DNA from: Janthinobacterium lividum
GTDB lineage: Bacteria; Pseudomonadota; Gammaproteobacteria; Steroidobacterales; Steroidobacteraceae
Assembly (NCBI GenBank): GCA_943327025.2
Contig: CALPVO020000027.1
Location: 1 to 13,366 of the forward strand
Length of the DNA: 13,366 nt
Direction: 5' to 3'
Shown here: positions 8,413 through 13,366 of the stretch, piece after piece
Layout of the letters: each line of letters opens with the position of its first letter
Numbering within the stretch: the stretch's first letter is position 1
Translations under genes and position numbers: made by a program
Notes under the pieces: generated by a model
What the model was told of the DNA's origin: nothing
Seen by the model: the letters and a program-made list of their open reading frames with translations, nothing else
The model's database searches: none

Positions 8413-10806
8413 ATGAAGATCTCCCTGTCCTGGTTGCGCGAATGGGTAGAGCCCGGCTGCGACGCCGCCACGCTCGGCCAACGGCTCACGCTAGCCGGTT
8501 TCGAACTCGAAGGCCTTGCATCTGCGGCACCCGCGTTCAGCGGCGTCGTGGTGGGTGAAATCCTTTCCGCCGAGCAGCACCCGAATGCCGACAAACTGCG
8601 CGTGTGTCAGGTTTCCGCTGGGGTCGAACCCGTGCAGGTGGTGTGCGGTGCCCCGAATGCCCGCGTCGGCATCAAGGTGCCATTCGCCACGGTAGGCGCT
8701 GTGCTGCCCGGTGGCATGAACATCAAGCAAGCCAAGCTACGCGGCGTCGACAGCCACGGCATGCTTTGCAGTGCTTCGGAACTCGGCCTGTCCACCGAGC
8801 GCACCGGTCTGATGGAGTTGCCAGCCACGCTGGCTGCCGGTCAGAGCTTCCGCGAAGCGTTGGACCTGGACGATGTGATCCTAGAACTGAATCTCACGCC
8901 GAACCGTGGCGATGCGCTTTCGGTGCGTGGTGTGTCGCGCGAAGTCGCCGTGCTGCTCGACAAGCCTTTGTGCTCGCATCAGCCGGCGGCTGTGGCTGCG
9001 GTCCATGCCGATACTTTCCCGGTATCGCTCAGGGCACCAGAGGCCTGTCCGCGGTTCCTCGGGCGGGTACTGAAAGACCTGAACCCGGCGGCCGTCACGC
9101 CGGGCTGGATGATAGAACGGCTGCGCCGTGCTGGCGTGCGCGCTATCAGCCCGACCGTAGACGTGACCAACTACGTCATGCTCGAGCTCGGCCAGCCCAT
9201 GCATGCCTACGACCTCAGTCGCTTGTCTGGCGGCATTGAGGTGCGTTGGGCGGCGGCGGCTGAAAAGCTCGTGTTGCTCGATGGCAGCGAGATTTCGCTG
9301 GCCGCCGACGAACTCGTCATCGCCGATGCCAGCGGTCCGGTCGGTTTGGCCGGTGTCATGGGCGGCGACCGCTCAGGCATCCTGCCGGGCGAAACCACTA
9401 ACGTCTTCCTGGAAGTGGCTTGGTTCGCCCCGAATGCCATTGCCGGCCGCGCCCGCCGTCATGGGCTGCATACGGACGCCTCGCAGCGCTTCGAGCGCGG
9501 CGTGGACCCGGCCCTGCAGGCGGCTGCCATGGAGCGCGCTTCGGCGCTGTTGCTCGAGATTTGCGGGGGCGCTGCGGGCCCCGTCGTCGCGGCGGAAGAG
9601 GCGGCGAAGCTGCCCTTGCGCGCGCCGGTGGTCCTTCGCCGGACGCGCCTCGACCGTGTCCTCGGTATCGCGGTGCCTGCCGAACGCGTCGAAGCCATCC
9701 TCGTGGCCTTGGGCATGCAAGTGGCCAGCAGCAGCGATGGTTGGCACGTAGAGCCGCCGAGCTGGCGTTTCGACGTGGCCATCGAGGAAGACCTGATAGA
9801 GGAAGTCGCGCGCGTGTTTGGCTACGACGCCATCCCCGAGCAGGACGCCCCGGTGCCGCAGGTGCTGCCGGCCCTCTCGGAGCGGCGACTGCCCCGCGAG
9901 CGCCTGATGAACCGCTTGGTGGACCTTGGGTACCAAGAGGCCATTACTTACAGTTTCGTGGAGCCGGGTCTGCAGGCGACGTTGTTTCCTGGAACGGCAG
10001 CGCTCACCTTGGCCAACCCCATCTCTGCTGACCTCGCTCAGATGCGGGTGAGCTTGTGGCCGGGTCTCATCAGGGCCCTGAAAGAGAACCAGAGTCGCCA
10101 GCAAGCGAATGCTCGCTTGTTCGAGATGGGTTCACGGTTCGATATGACCACCGGTGCCTTGGTAGAAATTCCCTCACTCGCCGGTTTGCTCGCGGGTGAA
10201 GTGGCCCCAGAGCAGTGGGCTGATAAGGCCCGCGTGGCTGACTTCTTCGACCTGAAGGGGGATGTTGAGGCCGTGCTGGCGGCGGGCTGTTTGTTACAGT
10301 CGGCTGACATCAGTGCCCTGCAATTTGTCCCAGCGGCTTTGCCTTGTCTGCACCCGGGGCGTAGTGCGCGCATTGAAAAGGCAGGCAAACCAATTGGTTG
10401 GCTCGGAGAGTTGCACCCGCGTCTGCAGAAAGAACTTTCACTGACGGCAGCGCCGTTGTTGTTCGAACTGGACTTGGGCGCACTCCTTGACGCAGAACTG
10501 CCACATTACCGGGAAATTTCACGCTTTCCGGCGGTTCGCCGTGACTTGGCACTGGTCGTGGAGGAGGGCGTGGCTATGGAAACGCTCCTGTCCCATGTTA
10601 AGGTTGCCGCACGGGGATTCCTGCAGAGCGTCACGGTATTCGATATTTACCGTGGTCAAGGCGTGAAAAAAGGCTTTAAAAGCGTTGCCTTGGCGCTCGT
10701 TTTGCAAGACACTTCGAGGACGTTGACGGACGACGACGTGGAATCGACGGTCTCCACGGTGATCGAACGGCTGAAACAACAAGCCGGTGCGGAACTTCGC
10801 GAATGA
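8413..10806 (+). CDS. pheT: Phenylalanyl-tRNA synthetase beta subunit
   Basis: The protein has 797 residues (E. coli 795). The domains appear in the usual order: N-terminal region with [12 protein letters not shown], an EMAP-like tRNA-binding domain (about 40-150, with [12 protein letters not shown] and [10 protein letters not shown] at 111-120), the B3/B4 editing domain (about 210-380, with QPMHAYDL and a GLAGVMGGD loop), the B5 domain (about 400-475), a catalytic-like core, and a C-terminal FDX-ACB anticodon domain (about 703-797, starting at [14 protein letters not shown]). It edits mischarged Tyr and binds tRNA-Phe together with PheS. No good Shine-Dalgarno is visible; the ATG lies three bases after the pheS stop, so translation is probably coupled. 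Its stop overlaps the ihfA start (ATGA). Confidence 0.97.
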   Translation: MKISLSWLREWVEPGCDAATLGQRLTLAGFELEGLASAAPAFSGVVVGEILSAEQHPNADKLRVCQVSAGVEPVQVVCGAPNARVGIKVPFATVGAVLPGGMNIKQAKLRGVDSHGMLCSASELGLSTERTGLMELPATLAAGQSFREALDLDDVILELNLTPNRGDALSVRGVSREVAVLLDKPLCSHQPAAVAAVHADTFPVSLRAPEACPRFLGRVLKDLNPAAVTPGWMIERLRRAGVRAISPTVDVTNYVMLELGQPMHAYDLSRLSGGIEVRWAAAAEKLVLLDGSEISLAADELVIADASGPVGLAGVMGGDRSGILPGETTNVFLEVAWFAPNAIAGRARRHGLHTDASQRFERGVDPALQAAAMERASALLLEICGGAAGPVVAAEEAAKLPLRAPVVLRRTRLDRVLGIAVPAERVEAILVALGMQVASSSDGWHVEPPSWRFDVAIEEDLIEEVARVFGYDAIPEQDAPVPQVLPALSERRLPRERLMNRLVDLGYQEAITYSFVEPGLQATLFPGTAALTLANPISADLAQMRVSLWPGLIRALKENQSRQQANARLFEMGSRFDMTTGALVEIPSLAGLLAGEVAPEQWADKARVADFFDLKGDVEAVLAAGCLLQSADISALQFVPAALPCLHPGRSARIEKAGKPIGWLGELHPRLQKELSLTAAPLLFELDLGALLDAELPHYREISRFPAVRRDLALVVEEGVAMETLLSHVKVAARGFLQSVTVFDIYRGQGVKKGFKSVALALVLQDTSRTLTDDDVESTVSTVIERLKQQAGAELRE

Positions 10807-11123
10807 CAAACATCCAAGATGCCAATGCGCTGACAAAGGCCGAAATGGCCGAGGCGCTCTTCGACCAACTCGGGCTGAACAAGCGCGAGGCCCGCGAATT
10901 GGTGGACCTGTTTTTCGAGGAAATCCGTACTGCCCTGTCGACGGGGGAGCAGGTGAAATTGTCCGGCTTCGGCAATTTCGATCTGCGTGATAAAAACCAG
11001 CGTCCCGGGCGCAACCCCAAGACAGGCGAGGAGATTCCCATCACCGCCCGTCGCGTGGTCACGTTCCGTCCGGGGCAGAAGCTGAAGGCGAGGGTCGAAG
11101 CCTATGTTGGAACCGAGTCATAA
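10803..11123 (+). CDS. ihfA: Integration host factor subunit alpha
   Basis: The protein has 106 residues (E. coli 99) and is a HU/IHF-family DNA-bending protein. The helical N-half has [22 protein letters not shown], then [27 protein letters not shown] (51-77) with the beta-arm proline P72 that intercalates between base pairs, and [16 protein letters not shown] at the C-terminus. The [16 protein letters not shown] helix and the gene position directly after pheT identify it as the alpha, not the beta, chain. It acts as a heterodimer with IHF beta in nucleoid structure, recombination and promoter architecture. The ATG overlaps the pheT stop by four bases, and its last 20 bases overlap the next gene. 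The short pre-helix MTNIQDAN is a little longer than in E. coli. Confidence 0.95.
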   Translation: MTNIQDANALTKAEMAEALFDQLGLNKREARELVDLFFEEIRTALSTGEQVKLSGFGNFDLRDKNQRPGRNPKTGEEIPITARRVVTFRPGQKLKARVEAYVGTES

Positions 11124-11460
11124 CCACGAACTGCCGGCTATCCCGGGGAAGCGCTATTTCACCATCGGTGAGGTGAGCGATCTCTGCGCGGTGAAGCCGC
11201 ACGTGCTGCGCTATTGGGAACAAGAATTTCCCCAGCTGAAGCCCGTGAAGCGTCGTGGCAACCGCCGTTATTACCAGCGACAAGACGTTCTCGTCATTCG
11301 CCAGATTCGTGGCTTGCTATACGACCAAGGCTTCACCATCGGTGGCGCCCGGCAGCGGCTGGAAGGCGAAGAGGCCCGCGACGACCAATCGCAGAGCCAG
11401 CAGATTGTTCGCCAGTTGCGTACCGAACTTGAGGAAGTGCTGCGCTTGCTGCGTCGGTAA
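11104..11460 (+). CDS. MerR-family transcriptional regulator (ihfA-linked)
   Basis: The protein has 118 residues. A MerR winged helix-turn-helix spans about 18-87: [22 protein letters not shown], then a basic wing [14 protein letters not shown] and the [20 protein letters not shown] segment. A short C-terminal coiled coil (about 95-118, ending [10 protein letters not shown]) would dimerise it. There is no effector domain and no metal-binding cysteine cluster, so it is not a metal sensor. A small MerR protein directly after ihfA is a conserved arrangement in gammaproteobacteria, but its target is generally unknown. It overlaps ihfA by 20 bases; AGGG at 11091-11094 may serve as its ribosome site. 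A tRNA gene follows 20 bases after the stop. Confidence 0.9.
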   Translation: MLEPSHNHELPAIPGKRYFTIGEVSDLCAVKPHVLRYWEQEFPQLKPVKRRGNRRYYQRQDVLVIRQIRGLLYDQGFTIGGARQRLEGEEARDDQSQSQQIVRQLRTELEEVLRLLRR

Positions 11461-11462
11461 GG

Positions 11463-11468
11463 TATTAT
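11463..11468 (+). promoter_or_regulatory. Possible -10 box of the tRNA-Pro gene
   Basis: TATTAT lies directly after the stop of the MerR-like gene, with a predicted transcription start about five bases before the mature tRNA. No convincing -35 is visible at normal spacing, so the tRNA may instead be co-transcribed with the upstream operon. Confidence 0.35.
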
Positions 11469-11480
11469 TCTTCGCTCGGT

Positions 11481-11557
11481 CGGGGCGTGGCGCAGCCTGG
11501 TAGCGCACTTGCATGGGGTGCAAGGGGTCGTAGGTTCAAATCCTATCGCCCCGACCA
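11481..11557 (+). tRNA. tRNA-Pro (anticodon GGG)
   Basis: This is a complete 77-base cloverleaf. The acceptor stem CGGGGCG pairs with CGCCCCG; the D-stem is GCGC/GCGC; the anticodon stem CTTGC/GCAAG encloses the loop ATGGGGT with GGG at positions 34-36 and G37; the T-stem is GTAGG/CCTAT with loop TTCAAAT. The discriminator is A and CCA is encoded. It reads CCC and CCU proline codons. An open reading frame running through it into the next gene (from 11509) is not a real N-terminus. Confidence 0.97.
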
Positions 11558-11571
11558 ATTCGAATACTTCT

Positions 11572-11600
11572 AACGCCGGCGCAAGCCGGCGTTGTTGTTT
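11572..11600 (+). terminator. Intrinsic terminator after tRNA-Pro
   Basis: AACGCCGGC (11572-11580) and GCCGGCGTT (11585-11593) pair perfectly over nine positions around a GCAA tetraloop, followed by GTTGTTT. The U-tract is interrupted by G, so termination may be partial. It separates the tRNA from the aldolase gene, whose ribosome site starts just downstream. Confidence 0.8.
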
Positions 11601-11613
11601 GTGGAGAGTCCGC

Positions 11614-12339
11614 ATGTCAGTCAACACTCTGCGCATCGACCTCGCAGCCGCTTTTCGGCTTGCCGTGACAATGGACTGGCATGAGTCGGTGGGTAACCAC
11701 TTCAGCCTCGCGATATCGGCGGATGGGCACCAGTTTTTGCTCAACCCGAAGTGGCGGCACTTCTCGCTCATTCGGGCCTCCGATTTACTGCTGGTGGACA
11801 GCAACGACCCGGCCACGCTTTCGCGGCCCGACGCTCCCGACTCCACCGCTTGGTGCATCCACGGACAGTTGCACCGTTTGGTACCCCATGCGCGTTGCGT
11901 CTTGCATGTGCATCCGCCGTACGCGACGGCGTTGGCCACGCTCAAGAACCCTACTTTGCTGCCAATCGAACAGAACACTGCCCGGTACTTCAACCGTCTG
12001 GCCTACGACGCCGGCTTTACCGGCTTGGCGGACAACGAGGCGGAAGGGCAAAGGCTAGCGGCTGCCTTGGGCGACAATCGCAGCATGCTCATGGGCAACC
12101 ATGGCGTGTTGGTCACTGGCCCTACCGTGGCCGAGGCTTTCGAGGAACTCTATTTCCTCGAGCGCGCGGCCAAGACGCTCATGCTGGCTTACGCCAGTGG
12201 GCAGTCTCTGGCCGTGCTGTCTGATGAGGTGGCGGAGCGCACAGCCGTGGCCTGGGAAGATTTCAGAGAGAGCGCCTACGCTCACTTCCGTGACTTGAAA
12301 ACGGGGCTCGACCGCGAAGACCCCAGTTACCGGGACTGA
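11614..12339 (+). CDS. Class II aldolase/adducin family protein
   Basis: The protein has 241 residues and one class II aldolase/adducin domain. Likely metal ligands are H98 and H100 in CVLHVHPPYATAL and H153 in MGNHGVLVTGP; the N-terminal DWHESVGNHFSLAI resembles the phosphate-binding GN.S region. Members cleave or epimerise sugar phosphates, or have other roles with a divalent metal. The Glu that acts as base in FucA (SSEW) aligns with STAW here, so an L-fuculose-phosphate aldolase is unlikely and the substrate is unknown. The ATG at 11614 has GGAG at 11603-11606, seven bases upstream; the frame extends back over the tRNA, which is ruled out. It stands alone after the tRNA terminator and converges with the next gene. 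No pathway partner is seen in the window. Confidence 0.88.
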   Translation: MSVNTLRIDLAAAFRLAVTMDWHESVGNHFSLAISADGHQFLLNPKWRHFSLIRASDLLLVDSNDPATLSRPDAPDSTAWCIHGQLHRLVPHARCVLHVHPPYATALATLKNPTLLPIEQNTARYFNRLAYDAGFTGLADNEAEGQRLAAALGDNRSMLMGNHGVLVTGPTVAEAFEELYFLERAAKTLMLAYASGQSLAVLSDEVAERTAVAWEDFRESAYAHFRDLKTGLDREDPSYRD

Positions 12340-12345
12340 GGCGCG

Positions 12346-12368
12346 TTGCGGGTCGTCAGTGCCCGCAA
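12346..12368. other. Stem-loop between convergent genes
   Basis: TTGCGGG and CCCGCAA pair perfectly over seven positions around a nine-base loop, seven bases after the aldolase stop. There is no U-run on either strand, so it could at most help factor-dependent termination or protect the mRNA end. Confidence 0.4.
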
Positions 12369-12407
12369 AATCAGCCCAGGTATCAGCGCCTACAAAATCC
12401 ACCCACG
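12356..12407. repeat. Imperfect tandem repeat, two units with 27-base period
   Basis: The 25-base units at 12356-12380 and 12383-12407 agree at 19 of 25 positions, including a shared CAAAATC core and the TCAG(T/C)GCC start. They fill most of the 77-base gap between the convergent genes. No transposase is present. They could be the worn end of a mobile element with repeated binding sites, or an extragenic repeat family; neither is shown by the window itself. Confidence 0.6.
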
Positions 12408-12416
12408 ATAGCGGCG

Positions 12417-13366
12417 TTACTTCACGCGTACCGGCGGCAGCGCGTTGCACAAGTCGATGTGCCCGGCACCGTGCAAGTACCAGTCGTCTTTGCGGTTGCG
12501 GCGCGCTTCCAGCCAAGCTTGGTATGCCGCGCTTTCGGTGCGCAGGACTTCCACCGCCGGTCGTTGCTCAGCCGGAAGCTCGTCCAGCATTCGCGCGGAA
12601 ACGATAGCGGTGCGCTCGGCAGCGGTTTTGTAGAAGCCCAAGGCTTCGGTACCGCGGGGCAAGGCAGCGAGGTGCTCCATGCCCAAGAGCACACGCCCTA
12701 CCAAAGTAATGTTCAGGTCCAGATGTCGTGGGCCGTGGCCGATGACGGCATACAACTCGCCCGCGCCGCCACTGTCCGCTTCGGCATCACGTCCGGCACC
12801 CACCATGCCGTAACAGTGCGTCATCCAAACCGGGCCATTGGGTTTTTCCATGGCTACTGGCCAGCCGGAGGCGAAGCCCACTCGGTTCGCGTAGGCATCG
12901 CGGTCGGGAAGTTTTTTGAACGTCACGCCAAGAGGCATGGCTGGCTGGGAGAACTCGGCGGTCAGCATCTGGGTAATGCCGCTAGGCAAAGGGTGCGTGC
13001 CATCCGCGTCGCCCCACTGCGTTACGTAGTTGTCTTGCACGCGCACGATGGCGAGGCCGTCATACCAGTGCGCACGCGTGAGGGTAGCGATGCGTTTGGC
13101 GTGTCGTGGCACGAAGGGCGTCGCCAGTTCAATGACTACCTTGCGGCCGCCGGCAAGTTCCATCAGCAAGGTTTCGTCCGCTGCGGGTGCTCGCCAGTCT
13201 GCGGCTGTGGTGGCGGCCAGTACTTGCGATGGCGTGGCAGCGTGAGCCGGGTACGCAAAGGCAAACGTCAGCAGCCCGGCCAAAGGGACTAGCCACGGAA
13301 AGAGGGGGCGCAGGGGAAATGTCTTGGGTTGCCGGGTCGTGGGTTGGAACGCTGCGTTTTCTTTCA
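12417..13366 (-). CDS. Exported cyclophilin-type peptidylprolyl isomerase-like protein (start cut by window edge)
   Basis: The frame is open from the stop at 12417 to the right edge, about 315 residues. Near the N-terminus a hydrophobic run (LFPWLVPLAGLLTFAFA) is followed by YPAHA-ATP, a typical signal-peptidase I site, so the protein is likely periplasmic. A cyclophilin-like domain follows: VVIELATPFVPRHAKRI, then YDGLAIVRVQDNYVTQWGD, which matches the YDG..FHRV...F..QGGD region, and later LDLNITLVGRVLLGMEHL. The arginine (R55 of CypA) and Q63 are kept, but H54, F60, Q111, W121 and H126 equivalents appear changed. The last two bases of the window read TG on the coding strand directly before AAA GAA AAC, so an NTG start probably straddles the boundary. 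The TTG at 13281-13283 would remove half of the signal peptide. A C-terminal extension of about 90 residues has no known motif. Confidence 0.8.
   Translation of the reverse strand, partial: KENAAFQPTTRQPKTFPLRPLFPWLVPLAGLLTFAFAYPAHAATPSQVLAATTAADWRAPAADETLLMELAGGRKVVIELATPFVPRHAKRIATLTRAHWYDGLAIVRVQDNYVTQWGDADGTHPLPSGITQMLTAEFSQPAMPLGVTFKKLPDRDAYANRVGFASGWPVAMEKPNGPVWMTHCYGMVGAGRDAEADSGGAGELYAVIGHGPRHLDLNITLVGRVLLGMEHLAALPRGTEALGFYKTAAERTAIVSARMLDELPAEQRPAVEVLRTESAAYQAWLEARRNRKDDWYLHGAGHIDLCNALPPVRVK

Noticed and set aside
9373..10104. Long frames opposite and alongside pheT
   Set aside because: Shadows; pheT is intact and full length across this region.
11509..11613. Longer N-terminus for the class II aldolase
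   Set aside because: It would translate through tRNA-Pro and its terminator.
12459..13292. A 277-codon plus-strand frame opposite the cyclophilin-like gene
   Set aside because: Codon-aligned shadow; the minus strand shows the signal peptide and the domain.

Overview
The window looks like the chromosome of a GC-rich gammaproteobacterium, most like the Xanthomonadales/Nevskiales/Steroidobacter side of that class. The basis is the uninterrupted order thrS-infC-rpmI-rplT-pheS-pheT-ihfA-merR-like gene-tRNA-Pro, together with an IHF alpha chain, which is a proteobacterial protein. The exact genus cannot be told from the sequence alone.

Layout. Positions 16-4090 hold five tightly packed plus-strand genes of a CO dehydrogenase (Cox-type molybdenum hydroxylase) cluster in the order coxG-coxS-coxM-coxD-coxE. 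They encode a membrane-anchored SRPBCC protein, the 2Fe-2S subunit, the FAD subunit, a MoxR-type AAA+ ATPase and a VWA-domain partner. The catalytic molybdenum subunit (coxL) is not in the window; if it is nearby it lies upstream of position 1. Positions 4128-11460 hold the translation block: threonyl-tRNA synthetase, IF-3, ribosomal proteins L35 and L20, both subunits of phenylalanyl-tRNA synthetase, IHF alpha and a small MerR-type regulator. A tRNA-Pro(GGG) gene follows at 11481-11557 with its own hairpin terminator. A class II aldolase/adducin-family gene (11614-12339) comes next. The last gene is on the minus strand: an exported, divergent cyclophilin-type protein (12417 to the right edge) whose start codon is cut by the window boundary.

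How the parts work together. CoxS and CoxM carry electrons from the missing CoxL through two 2Fe-2S clusters to FAD. CoxD and CoxE form an ATPase/VWA pair thought to mature the active site, and CoxG probably ties the enzyme to the membrane. coxM, coxD and coxE overlap by 1-4 bases and are probably translationally coupled. An extended -10 promoter (TGC-GATAAT) overlaps the coxE stop codon and can start transcription of the thrS block. Inside that block, infC appears to begin with AUC, the kind of rare start IF-3 uses to control its own synthesis. A strong intrinsic terminator lies between rplT and pheS and probably acts as an attenuator.

I found no clear previously undescribed system. The items most worth a second look are the AUC start of infC, the pheST leader, which has a terminator but no Phe-rich leader peptide, the tandem 27-base-period repeat between the convergent genes at the right, and the cyclophilin with altered catalytic residues. 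No stretch longer than about 155 bases lacks a protein gene.
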